Below are positions 1 through 10,729 of a stretch of 64,000 nucleotides of DNA, piece after piece. Below the pieces are notes generated by a model. The model did not search any database. It was not told the origin of the DNA and saw nothing but the letters and a program-made list of their open reading frames with translations. Made by a program: the position numbers and the translations under genes. The stretch comes from Calamus simplicifolius (Eukaryota > Streptophyta > Magnoliopsida > Arecales > Arecaceae), in contig UESW01003831.1 of NCBI GenBank assembly GCA_900491605.1, positions 1,424,726-1,488,725 on the forward strand, read 5' to 3'. Numbering within the stretch: the stretch's first letter is position 1; the number at the start of each line of letters is the position of its first letter.

Positions 1-2
1 GA

Positions 3-1691
3 CCTCCACTTTTTAATGGCTCAAACTATTCTTATTGGAAAGCTAGAATGAGGATATTCATTCAAGCTTCTGATTATGAGCTTTGGGGTGTTATATTAAA
101 TGGACCTAGTACACCCACACACCTTATTGATGGCACTATTGTTCCAAAGCCCGAAAGGGATTGGAATGATAATGATAGGAGAATGGCTCAACTTAATGCC
201 AAAGCCATTAATATCTTATATTGTTCCTTAGACTCAAATGAATTCAACCGCATCTCTACTTGTAATTCCGCTAAAGAAATATGGGATAGGTTGGAAGTTA
301 CACATGAAGGAACAAACCAAGTAAAAGAATCAAAGATAAATATTTAGTTCATAAATATGAATTGTTCACAATGGAACAAACTGAAACCATCACATGCATG
401 TTCACTAGATTCACCGATATTGTGAATGGTTTGAAAAGTTTAGGAAAAGTTTATACTAATGCTGATCTTGTTCGCAAAATACTCAGGTCATTGCCAAGAT
501 CGTGGGAAGCAAAAGTCACAGCAATCCAAGAAGCCAAAGACCTCAATGCACTACCCTTAGAGGAGCTTCTAGGATCTCTCATGACCCACGAATTGACAAT
601 GAGGCAGCATATTGAGGAGGAAACTAAAAAGAAGAAAACCATTGCTCTAAAGGCTGCAAAAGATGTGGAAGAGAGCAGCAGTGATGATAGTGATGAAGAT
701 AATGATGAAACTGCTCTTTTGGCCAAGAAGTTCAGAAGATTTTTGAGGAAAAAGAAACCCTTCCAAAAACGAAAATTTGGAAATAAAATGGAAGGAGAAA
801 GGAAAAGGAAAAGAAAGATAAGGACAAGGACAAAGAGAAAGACCCCTTGATCTGTTATGAGTGTAAGAAACCGGGGCATTATCGATATGATTGTCCACAA
901 TTGAAAAAGACCTTCAAGAAAAAGAAGAAGGCATATGTTGCAACATGGACTGACAGCAATGAATCTTCTTCCGAAGAAGAAGAACAAAAAGAGGTTGCAA
1001 ATATTTGCTTCATGGCCAACGACGACGACAATGATGAGGTAAGCACCGAAACCCCCGATGATGAATTTACATTTGATGAAATGTTTGAAGCTTTCAATGA
1101 ATTGATGATTGATTTTAAAGTTTTGAAAAAGAAATATAAAGTTTTGAAAACTGAAAACTTAAATTTAGTTAAGGAGAAAAATGAATTAAGTCTTGTACTT
1201 AAAGATTTAAAAGATAAAGAAGAAACTTCTCTTAATGAAGAAAATGATTTTACTCATAAGATTGATTTGCTAAAATCTGAGAATGAAAAATTAATTAAAG
1301 AAAAAGAATCAATCTCAAATGAAAATGATTGTTTAAAGAAAGAAGTCAAAAAATATAAAGACATTGTTGAGAAATTTACTTTAAGCTCAACTAAATTAAA
1401 CATGATTCTAGATAGTCAAAAGGCTGTTTTTGACAAAGCTGGGCTAGGATATAACACTTTAAGAAAACAAAATCATTAAAAAATATTTTTGTAAAAGCTA
1501 ACCAAAGTAATATTACTTGTTTTAAATGCAATCAAAAAGGACACAAATCCTTCGAATGTAAAACCTTAATGAACAACAAGAAATTAAAAAATATTAAAAC
1601 TAAGAAAATATGGGTTCCGAAAGGAACAATTTTTATTGCTGCTAACCATGAAGGACCCAAGAAAGCTTGGGTACCTAAGCATAAAGTTTGA
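3..1691 (+). pseudogene. Copia gag, 5' truncated and frameshifted
   Basis: Encodes the structural Gag that packages element RNA. Visible parts are an N-terminal UBN2/DUF4219-type region (3-850), an acidic/lysine stretch, a CCHC zinc knuckle CYECKKPGHYRYDC near 855-900, a long charged coiled coil (1080-1400) and a second knuckle CFKCNQKGHKSFEC near 1515-1560. Three frame breaks are seen: near 330-360 (TAG; the same break exists in copy B), near 800-845 (not in copy B), and near 1470-1480, a one-base loss relative to copy B. It ends at a TGA at 1689-1691 that overlaps the ATG of pol (TGATG). Non-functional as read. Confidence 0.85.
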
Positions 1692-3494
1692 TGATATTGC
1701 AGGAATGTCTTGTGGCCAAAAGATCAAACAAGAAGTGGTATCTTGATAGCGGCTGCTCAAGACATATGACGGGTGACAAAGAGGAATTCATCACCCTAGA
1801 AGAAAATGTTGGTGGAGTTGTGACATTTGGCGATAACGGTAAAGGTCAAATTTTGGGCCTTGGTAAAGTTCGCATAACTCCATCTATAGTAATTGATAAT
1901 GTACTTTATGTTAATGGTTTGAAGCATAATCTAATTAGCATAAGTCAATTATGTGATAAAAACTTTAATGTTTCTTTTAAATCTTCTTTATGCACTGTAA
2001 CTAATTCTATCGATGATAGCATTGTTTTTACTGGTTATAGATTTGGCAATATACTTAGTTGACACAAACAAAACTTCTAAGAGTAGTCATTGCCTAATTA
2101 CTGATAATGCTAACATTAATGATATTAGTTGGTTGTGGCATCGTAGATTAGGTCATGCAAGCACACACCTTATTTCAAAACTAATTAAAATGGATTTAGT
2201 CAAAGGTTTACCTAAATTGGATTTTGAAAATAATAAAATCTGTGATGCATGTCAATTTGGAAAACAAACTAGAAGTTCATTTAAATCTAAAAACATTGTT
2301 TCAACTTCTAGGGGANNNNNNNNNNNNNNNNNNNNNNNNNNNNNNNNNNNNNNNNNNNNNNNNNNNNNNNNNNNNNNNNNNNNNNNNNNNNNNNNNNNNN
2401 NNNNNNNNNNNNNNNNNNNNNNNNNNNNNNNNNNNNNNNNNNNNNNNNNNNNNNNNNNNNNNNNNNNNNNNNNNNNNNNNNNNNNNNNNNNNNNNNNNNN
2501 NNNNNNNNNNNNNNNNNNNNNNNNNNNNNNNNNNNNNNNNNNNNNNNNNNNNNNNNNNNNNNNNNNNNNNNNNNNNNNNNNNNNNNNNNNNNNNNNNNNN
2601 NNNNNNNNNNNNNNNNNNNNNNNNNNNNNNNNNNNNNNNNNNNNNNNNNNNNNNNNNNNNNNNNNNNNNNNNNNNNNNNNNNNNNNNNNNNNNNNNNNNN
2701 NNNNNNNNNNNNNNNNNNNNNNNNNNNNNNNNNNNNNNNNNNNNNNNNNNNNNNNNNNNNNNNNNNNNNNNNNNNNNNNNNNNNNNNNNNNNNNNNNNNN
2801 NNNNNNNNNNNNNNNNNNNNNNNNNNNNNNNNNNNNNNNNNNNNNNNNNNNNNNNNNNNNNNNNNNNNNNNNNNNNNNNNNNNNNNNNNNNNNNNNNNNN
2901 NNNNNNNNNNNNNNNNNNNNNNNNNNNNNNNNNNNNNNNNNNNNNNNNNNNNNNNNNNNNNNNNNNNNNNNNNNNNNNNNNNNNNNNNNNNNNNNNNNNN
3001 NNNNNNNNNNNNNNNNNNNNNNNNNNNNNNNNNNNNNNNNNNNNNNNNNNNNNGGATGTAAAATTGATAGAAAAAGCACAAGTGGTGCATGCCATTTCTT
3101 AGGCAGTAACTTAATCACATGGTTTAGCAAAAAGCAAAATTCAGTTGCATTATCAACTACTGAAGCTGAATATGTAGCAGCTGGAAGTTGCTGTGCGCAA
3201 ATCCTATGGATTAAGCGACAACTTGAAGACTATGGTATCAAACTTGATAAGACACCCATAAAATGTGATAATACTAGCGCAATCAATTTAACGAAAAATC
3301 CAATTCAACACTCAAGAACAAAACACATAGAAATTAGATATCATTTTATAAGAGAACATGTAGCTAATGATGAAATTTGTTTAGATTATGTAAACACTGA
3401 AGAACAATTAGCTGACATTTTTACAAAACCCCTAAGTGAAGAAAGGTTTGAATATCTAAGAGGAGAATTAGGAATTTGTAATCCTTTTGAGTAA
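1691..3494 (+). pseudogene. Copia pol (protease, integrase, RT, RNase H), interrupted by gap and frameshift
   Basis: Starts at ATG 1691. The aspartic protease motif YLDSGCSRHMTGD lies near 1740-1775. A two-base loss near 2050 relative to copy B shifts the frame. The GAG-pre-integrase zinc region (H..H..C..C, with LWHRRLGHAS and CDACQFGKQ) follows at 2135-2270. The integrase core and all of RT lie in the N run. After the gap, RNase H resumes (DRKSTSG, STTEAEYVA, KCDNTSAI), continues with the KHIEIRYHFIR tail, and ends at TAA 3492-3494. The length of missing pol is judged from copy B. Confidence 0.88.
2316..3053. other. Assembly gap (738 Ns)
   Basis: A run of N inside pol. The flanking bases align to copy B at 58967 and 56905, between which copy B has 2061 bp. 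The true missing piece is therefore probably about 1.3 kb longer than the gap drawn, unless copy A has a deletion. Confidence 0.97.
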
Positions 3495-3659
3495 ATTTTG
3501 AAATTTTAAGGAAATATATCTAGAATTCTTTTAAATCCTCAAATCTTAAGGACATCTCATCTAGAACTCTTATCTGATTGATTCACTCATATCCAATGAT
3601 TATTTATCAATTTTTATGATCATTTTCCGGACATATTTCAGAAATTTCATGTTTTTGTC

Positions 3660-3875
3660 TGAAATAGTCTCGGAGCCGACTCGATGCGTATCGGAGTCGA
3701 CTCCCGGTTTCAATTGAAACTCTCGAGTCGACCCCTCTCTGGCGCGAGTCGACTCCATGTCGGGACGGACTTTCTGTGTCTGTGCCGAGTCGACACTTGG
3801 GTTTGCGCGAGCCGACTCGAGGTGGTCCCAAATTGATTTTTCTAGGGCAGAGTCGACTCGTCGCTCATTCTATTC
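3660..3875 (+). repeat. Array of palindrome GAG(T/C)CGACTC upstream of ORF3, copy A
   Basis: About seven copies of GAGTCGACTC or GAGCCGACTC (some with one changed base) at irregular spacing of 20-35 bp, lying between the end of pol and the ATG of the third ORF. The same motif forms an array in the LTR (6090-6375). The intergenic stretch 3495-3659 before it shows nothing else. Confidence 0.85.
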
Positions 3876-3962
3876 GTCCCCAAATCAAAAATACGCTCTC
3901 CACACTCTCTCCAAACCCTCCAAAACTCCTTGAATCCCTTTTTATCACCTCCAATCATCAAA

Positions 3963-5358
3963 TGGCTCCTAAACTAGAGGATCTAGTGTTGTGGCGGGTG
4001 GCATCAAGAGAAAGCGCTCCGTGAAGCAAACGGTTAAGCGTCCGGCGCGTGAACCTTCGCCAAGCTCGGACTCCACCGCATCTGCTTCTCCTCCAGCTGC
4101 TGCTCCTGCTGCCACGTCCTCCCAGGTAGACCGACTAGCAGATAAAATCATTACCACTGGTAGGAAGATGGATTTTGAATTATTTGAGAATGAGGGCTTT
4201 CTTTTTGGAAGACAGTTAATCGAGATGGGATGGGAGAAAGTTTGCTCTCTTGAATGCCCGACTTATCCCTCATTAGTTAAAGAATTTTACAAAAATTTGT
4301 CTAGAGGAGACCATGGGCTTATTAGCAATGTGAGAGGAGTAAGAATTTCTGTAACTCCCGAGATCTTGGCTAGATTATTGCAATTACCCTTGTCTGGCAC
4401 CTCAACCTTCTCTTCTGATGACCGCGCCCCAGCTTTATCCAGATTATTAAACAGGGATGTGGTTGGATTTGAAGAGATTCTTGCTAATCAGCTGTCCTTA
4501 GAGTTGAGATTGCTTCACAATATATGCTGTAGGATTCTATTTCCTAAAACGGGTAGATTTGATTATGTTTCCGAAAGAGATGTTTTTGTAATGGACGCCA
4601 TTGTGACTGGCAAGCCAATCAATCTTCCAAGCATGATTTGTGGTATATAGCAGATTGTGCAGGGAAAAGGAAATCCAGTCTGCCATATGGGATGATTCTC
4701 ACTTTGATTTTTCGAAGCCAGGGTGTGGTGATCTCTGATAATGAACCAATGAAAAACTTAAGACACACTGATTTCTATAGTCTGGCAACTATTCATAGGA
4801 TGGGGTTTGTCAAAAAGGATGGGAAGTGGGAAAGGAAAGGAGTGACAGAGGAAAGAGCAATAGATACTGAGGCTGCAGGACCATCTGTTAGACATCCTTC
4901 GCCTGCACCTCCGAGCCCCTTGGTTTCTACCTCTGCTCCAGCCCCTGTTCCAACAATTGTTCAGACTTCATCTTCTGCTAGCTTTCAGATCAACAAATTT
5001 TGCAACTCAAAGCCTTACTTGAAGATCAATCTGACAAGCTTAAAACTGAATTTGAGAATAAGTTTATGCATTTGAGAGAGACACTTTATTCTCTTGATGA
5101 TCGTATTTCAAAGATTGAATCCACTATCGGCTCTTCATCGCATCCTTAAGTAGTGATCTCAAGAAGATTTTTGAAGAACTTAAGGATGTTTGTGGAGATG
5201 GAGAGACTTATGCACAGAGCAACGCAGAGCTTCAAGATAAAATTAAGAGTGCGTGCACGTTTGTGGATGAAAAACTCAAGGACTATGTAAAAATTCAATC
5301 TGAAGGAATGAAAAATATTGTTGATCATCTAACTAGAATTGTAAGAACTCATTTTTGA
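3963..5358 (+). pseudogene. Extra third ORF of Copia element (putative plant transposon protein domain plus coiled coil)
   Basis: Sits after pol and before the 3' LTR, on the sense strand. It starts MAPK..., followed by a basic, Ser/Pro/Ala-rich leader. From about 4150 to 4640 it has a globular region including GRQLIEMGWEKVC and EFYKNLSRGDHG, which I recognise as similar to the Pfam family called putative plant transposon protein (PF20167). It continues as LPYGMILTLIFRSQG, a Pro/Ser linker and a C-terminal coiled coil ending near 5358. Frame breaks occur near 3990, 4640, 4980 and 5145. There is no membrane segment or signal peptide, so it is not an obvious envelope protein despite its env-like position. 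Function unknown. Confidence 0.7.
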
Positions 5359-5691
5359 GTTACTAGAGTTGTTTGTACTGAAGTTTTTATGCTTTCTTTA
5401 TGAAATCAATGTATCGAACATTTTGATGTACTAGACTTTTGAATGAAATGAATTCTCTATTTCCTTATGTCAATGAAATTTGAATGAATGTTTATCTATC
5501 TTTTTGTTGATAACAAAAAAGGGGGAGAATTTTATAGTTTTATGATTGTCTATGATTGTGATAAACAATGGGTTAATTAATTAAGTTTCATAGGGGGAGC
5601 TACCTCATTAAGGGGGAGCCTAAACTTAACTATGAAAACAAAATTAATTCACTAATCAATCATGAACAAACTCAATATTTTTGTCATCATC

Positions 5692-5705
5692 AAAAAGGGG
5701 GAGAT
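5692..5705 (+). promoter_or_regulatory. Polypurine tract, copy A
   Basis: AAAAAGGGGGAGAT directly before the LTR start TGTTGAG; this is the plus-strand primer site for reverse transcription. Similar GGGGGAG runs occur upstream near 5519, 5594 and 5611. The stretch 5359-5691 is otherwise AT-rich 3' untranslated sequence. Confidence 0.85.
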
Positions 5706-6089
5706 TGTTGAGAAATTATTGAAACATAATTACCCCAACTTATTGATTTTGATGATTTCCAAAAGACATTGCTTTACTTTCTAAAAGGCTATGAACATGA
5801 TAAGTCAATCAATGAAATATTCTTAATGAGCAATTTCAAATTGGAAACTATGAACTATTAAAAATATAATGAGTTTCTTGAATCAATTGAATATATGTTT
5901 CAGTGAGCTATACTTATGAATTCAAAAATGATTTTATATATCAATCTTTTAAAGATCAATGACTTAATGAAAATGCTTTGAAATTGAGCATTACTGTTAA
6001 ATCAACATTATCTAAGTCATATTTATATTTCAAAGTTGGTTGGGATGATTTTCAAAGCAAATCAGAATGTTTTCTGATTTTTGTATCAG

Positions 6090-6375
6090 TCCCGAGCCGA
6101 CTCGAGAGTTTCCGAGTCGACCCCTGAACTTTCTCGAGCCGACTCATGACTGTGCGAGCCGACTCGACTCAGACGGCAGAAAGACTCATTTTTGAGTGCC
6201 TCTCGAGTCGACTCCCAGCTTTTCGCGAGTCGACCCCTGAAAGTCACGAGTCGACTCCCAGATTTTCACGAGTCGACCCCTGGAGACTCACTTTTTGGTG
6301 CGTTCTGGATTCGATTGCTCGAGCCGACTCGCACAGTACCCGAGCCGACTCCCCGAAATCTGGGCGGAAATTTTT
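6090..6375 (+). repeat. GAG(T/C)CGACTC palindrome array in LTR U3, copy A
   Basis: About ten copies of GAGTCGACTC, GAGCCGACTC or the variant GAGTCGACCC, spaced 20-35 bp apart and ending about 80 bp before the TATA box. The position is that of an enhancer in U3, though binding of any factor is inference. Confidence 0.85.
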
Positions 6376-6455
6376 GAGTTGACACATCAGCTCCAACGGT
6401 TATATTTTTGAATAACGGCTATTTTTCTTGTTCTAACGGATATATTTTTCAGATT

Positions 6456-6465
6456 CTATAAATAG
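6456..6465 (+). promoter_or_regulatory. LTR TATA box, copy A
   Basis: CTATAAATAG downstream of the palindrome array; the likely core promoter of the LTR. The same sequence is degraded to CTATTTATAG-type in copy B. Confidence 0.6.
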
Positions 6466-7344
6466 AGGAGTTCTTTTCAACAAAAAAGAAGAGAGAAAAT
6501 CAAAAAGGAGAAAAGAATATCATTTGAAAAGAGGGAAAAACAGAGTGTTATTAGAAAAATCTTTTGCTCAAGAAGAGAGATTCAAAAGGAGTGAAATCCA
6601 AGAGTGAGATTCGTGCACTCCAGAGCTACATTCTACAAAGATTCAAGAGGAGATCCCAACGCTTTCAAGAGCAAATCAAAGATCTTCCACATTCAAGAAA
6701 AGGGAAAAAAGCTTCAACCCAACTCCAAAGCTCAAATCTGTGGAGAATCGGTGCTGAGGCCTGATTCAACATCAAGAGGAGTTGAAGGAAGGAATCCAAA
6801 GAAGCCAAGCCAGCTCTCAAGCTCTAAATATTCAGGCTTTTCTAAACTCAATTTTATTTTGAAATATCTGCTCAAAAAGGAGCTGCTTGTAATTAAACTC
6901 ATTTTATTTGTTTGTGTCTAGTTTAATCTGAGGGATTAAACTAGAGGAGGTTGTTAAACCTCGGTACAAGCTAGGTATAGCTTGTGTTTGGGTTTGGTGC
7001 CGGTGAGCCCGTGTAAAATCGGCTGGGTTCGTTGTGATCCCGGAAAAACAACAAGTTTGAGTTGTGAACTTGGAAAACAACTCGGCTGTAATCTAGAGAG
7101 ATTATAGTGTGGACCCAAGTGAGTCTTGGGAGTGGACGTAGGTGTTGATTGCACCGAACCACTATAAAATATCTTGTGTTTGCCGTGCTTAATTGTCTCT
7201 TCTCTATCTCTCATATACTTGTGTTTGTGCTTTGCTTATTAGTTGATCCTTCACTTGCACATCTCAATTTAAATTGTTTAAAAGGCTTAAATTTTTTAAG
7301 AACCCAATTCACCCCCCCCTCTTGGGTTGCCATCTGGGCCAACA

Positions 7345-9039
7345 TATATGTTGACGTTGGTCAAGAGGGTTATACCAGGAAGCCGAAATACCAGAGTTGA
7401 GTACCAGTTGTACCAGTCGAGGAGTAACCTACTAAGGTGAGTGGATTTCTCATCTAGCAATGAGAGGTTAATTTGAGCTAGTATAATGAGATTAATACCT
7501 AGTTATGGTATGTTATGTTTAGCAGAGTATTATGTATGTTTTAAATATGAGAAATGAGAACCTAGTATATGATATTCTGATAAATGAGTTTTGAGCATAA
7601 ACACATAAGCATGAGTTTCGATGAGGGAATTTTTAATGTATACATGGCATATTTGCATGATAAAGCTTTACAAATGATGTATGAGTCATACTGAGCATCA
7701 GGCAGCTAGGGGGCTGATCACCCTTTAGACTGTACTGTAGCATGAGCATTGCACACTACTATCGAGCCGGCACCTCCTTGCGAACAGATCGTACGATGAA
7801 CCCCAGAATCAGGGGTGAGTGCATGCCTAACCAGGCCAGTGGGCTGGTTGTGAGCAGCCCGTGGGGGCATGAATCATAGCTCAGTGGAGCTGATTACTAT
7901 ATATAGCCCGTGGGGGCAGAGAGAAAACCCGAGGTTCCAGGGTTAAGGAACAAAGCACTTTGCCAGGTGAACCGCACGGGTAAGGGGTGCTATTTGTGCG
8001 GGGATCCTGTTGCTAGTCACGCACCCGATGAGAGTACACCTACAGAAGGGCGACTGTAGGGTGGTACCTCAGAGGCATTACACACACAGCCCAGCATCAT
8101 GAGATCTAAAAGCATATGTTGTGATATAAAAAGGGCCAATGGGCCAAATAGTTATCCCGAGAGGGAGAGCTTACTTGAGATGCCAGTGGGCAAGCAGATC
8201 CTGATGGGAGTCTGGGTTGTAGATAAAGAATGCATATCTTCATATTGTAATGCATGATTTTTATTTAATGAGTTATCTTTCAGTGAAGAGTTATTATAGA
8301 GTATTCCAGTACTGATATGTTATTTGAAGAATAAGCTACATTTTATTTTATCTGATATCATGTTAAAAATGTACTTTGAGTTGTACAAGTAAATAGTTTC
8401 AGCATACGATTGAAATTAAGAGGTTATGGTTCTCTATTTCTCCATAGTTAGATGGTTATCCAGTCACTGGGACTTAGGTCTCATCCCTCTATGATTTAAA
8501 TGTTCTTTCAGATCAGTGAGTATTTCTGCCAGGATCACAAGATAAGCAGGACAGGACCCTTAGCTGGTGAAGCTTGCTTGGATGCAAGAGTGTATAAATG
8601 CTAGCCTTGTATATTGAGAGAGTGTGGTTTGATATTTGTATTTTGTATATGTGTATGTGTACAGTGAGATGTAATGATGTTTTAGACCTTTTTGGATATG
8701 AATACGAGACTTATGTTTTGGAGAAAATTATGAGCATGATGTGTGCACTTAGGATTTTAATGTCGATTGTGAATGTGATCTTGTAAACTGCCTGAGGAAT
8801 GTCATGAAAAATATTATCTGAGCAGGTTGATGCTTAGTGTTGATTGGGTGATTTGTGTATAATTGAGATGAAAATGAAAAGTTTTTAACAGGATGTGTTT
8901 TCGTGTGTCTGCCACTTATGATAATTAGTTGGGGTTCTCTAGCTCTTTATGGAGCGCTACATAAAGACTAGTAAAACTCTATCCGATTACCACAAGTGTG
9001 CAGGTGTGCTGTCGGTGGCCCCAGAGAGGAGGGGGAGCT
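7345..9039. other. Unclassified repeat-like region, possible LTR remnant
   Basis: No coding region supported. It contains two copies of AGCCCGTGGGGGCA (7856-7869 and 7905-7918), a GC-rich block at 7700-8100 within AT-rich flanks, and a TATA-like TGTATAAATG at 8591-8600. This pattern is compatible with the LTR of a chromovirus-type Gypsy element into which copy A was inserted, but no terminal repeats could be paired. The region ends where homology to the Tat elements begins near 9040. Confidence 0.3.
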
Positions 9040-9514
9040 GACATCCGATTCCCTCTTCATCCATTGGTGCGGGAGGTGATGAAGTTCTACAATATATGCT
9101 TCACCATGGTGGCCCCGAACAGTTGGCGTAACCTTATCGGGTTTATCTCGTTGTGCAAACACCTCGGGGTGACCGCGACCCTTTCGCTATTCAGGGTGTG
9201 TTTCAATCTGGTCTCCGGGAGGGCCTCAAAATGGCCTTACATCGGTCCCCGGAGATCCTTCAAGATGATATCGGATAACCCGTCATCGATAAAGGAGTGG
9301 AAGTCGCGGTTCTTCATGGTTGGGGGGAATATTGGTTTGGACTTCCCTCGGGTATGGGGGCAGTACGTGAAGGATCCAGAAGCACACCCGGAGTTAACTG
9401 ATTCGGAGAAAAGGGATTTGATTGTGCTGCGCGGCAGTCGGGCGCTCCCAGCCATCGTTCTCCTATCAGAGGATGCTCACTTTGCGGCCGGATTGAGCCC
9501 CGTCGATCCTTGCG

Positions 9515-9602
9515 GTGAATATTACCCCGTAGTTGATAGTTTAGCATGGCTCCATCTTTGATTTCTGTGCGAACTAACGAGCGGATCATATTGCCCCTAC
9601 AG
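9515..9602 (+). other. Intron 1 of aORF1, left copy (88 bp, phase 1)
   Basis: GTGAATATT ... TTGCCCCTACAG. It contains in-frame stops, and removing it restores the reading frame into the basic region. The right copy has the stronger donor GTGAGTATT. Confidence 0.65.
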
Positions 9603-10651
9603 CCGAAAGGTCAGCGCTCGCAGACCAGATGAGGGAGGAGCTGGGAAAGCGCCGCAGGAGATCTGGCTCCAGTAGCAAGCATCGGTCCGAGAAGAGGTCT
9701 CGCCCTTCTGGCTCCCGCCCTAGGGGGATCGGAGGAGACGGTGATAGTCGGCGCTCCTCGTCGCCGCGGGCTGAAACTACCGAAGTTCCTGCAGCGCACG
9801 ATCTTTCGGTGCCGGAGGAGGGTCTGTCCAGGGGCAAAGACCGGAAAGTTGCGGGGGTTTCGGAGGAGGCTGCTGAGGTTTCCTCCTCCTGTTGTTATTT
9901 TGTCCGACGATGGCGAAGGAGAAACGCTAGTTGGCTTGGGGGCCCCCGTGGGCGAGGCGGTTTGGTCTCCCTCATTGGAGGCCAGTGGCTCGGCGAGGTT
10001 ACAGGAGGAGGTGGGAGCGACCTCCGCTTCCATCGAGGCGGGGGAAGAGGTTGTGGCTGCTGAGGTTCGGCCTGGGTCGCCGGTAGGAGAGCCAGCAGGC
10101 AACGAGGAGATGGCCGAACCTGCCGAACCAATGACCAAAATTCGCGGGGGGCTTTCTGGTGAAGGGCCTTCCGCCGAGGCACCGGAGGCTCCAGGGGGAG
10201 CAGAAGTTCCTGAAGAGTCTGTTGTGGACAGGGAGATTCCTGAGGAGATAGAAGCAGAAGAAGAAGAGGAAGAAGGAGAAGGAGGGGATCCGGCGAGCGA
10301 AGGGGGTGCTCCGGCTGGTGCTCTCCTCGCCAGGGTCGAAACGCCCGAAGCTTCTCAAGTGAGGGCCCTAGTGGCGGAAGCTGTCCTATCGAGAAGCTCA
10401 TGGGTCGCGAGTGTCCTGGCTGGCTCCCTGGGAGCAGACTTCCACTCACGCGACCCGGAAATGAGCGCCAGTTCTCCGCTCTGATGCGGTCCATGTTCCA
10501 AGGGGAGGAGAGTTCCTCAACAGGAGGGGGTCATCCGGAAGACCTTATCGAGATAGCCTTCCGTCGCGCCAGGGTGCCGAATGAGGCTTTTCTTCTCCCC
10601 GAAATTGACAACCTTGCTCTCACAAGGATCGCCATAGACTACGTGTCTTGG

Positions 10652-10729
10652 GTAGGTCGTCGCACCGAAGTTGGGTCTTTAGTTAGTTAGTTCAACTATG
10701 TCTTTTATGCGTGTCATCCTTTTTTGCAG
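10652..10729 (+). other. Intron 2 of aORF1, left copy (78 bp, phase 0)
   Basis: GTAGGTCGTC ... CCTTTTTTGCAG with three stops in frame. It joins an exon ending with Trp to the coiled-coil exon beginning Ser-Ala-Leu. Confidence 0.65.

Larger units (their letters stand above)
1..7344 (+). mobile_element. Ty1/Copia LTR retrotransposon, copy A (5' end outside window)
   Basis: The order on + is gag, protease, GAG-pre-integrase, gap, RNase H, extra ORF, polypurine tract, 3' LTR, which is the Copia order (integrase before RT/RNase H in the family). The window begins inside gag, about 20 codons after the start seen in copy B (52609-63056), so the 5' LTR and primer binding site are missing. Nucleotide identity to copy B is very high across gag and LTR. 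The length (over 10 kb when complete) and an added ORF after pol resemble the SIRE/Maximus group, but lineage assignment is inference. The 3' flank starts TATAT; the matching target duplication cannot be checked. Confidence 0.93.
5706..7344 (+). repeat. Copia 3' LTR, copy A (1639 bp)
   Basis: Begins TGTTGAGAAA and ends GGGCCAACA, so it has TG...CA ends within a TGTTG/CAACA inverted terminus. It matches the two LTRs of copy B (52609-54226 and 61424-63056) over its full length. It contains the palindrome array (6090-6375) and a TATA box at 6456-6465. Confidence 0.95.

Noticed and set aside
451..987. Phe/Leu/Ser-rich minus-strand frame over gag
   Set aside because: Complement of the Lys/Glu-rich Gag; no independent support.
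3660..3875. Phage or integron attachment sites suggested by repeated palindromes
   Set aside because: No recombinase and a eukaryotic context; the motif belongs to the LTR element.
3963..5358. Viral envelope gene
   Set aside because: No signal peptide, membrane segment or fusion-peptide-like stretch; the position alone is not enough.
1..7344. Copies A and B as one segmental duplication
   Set aside because: Copy B has its own target duplication and different flanks, so it is an independent insertion.
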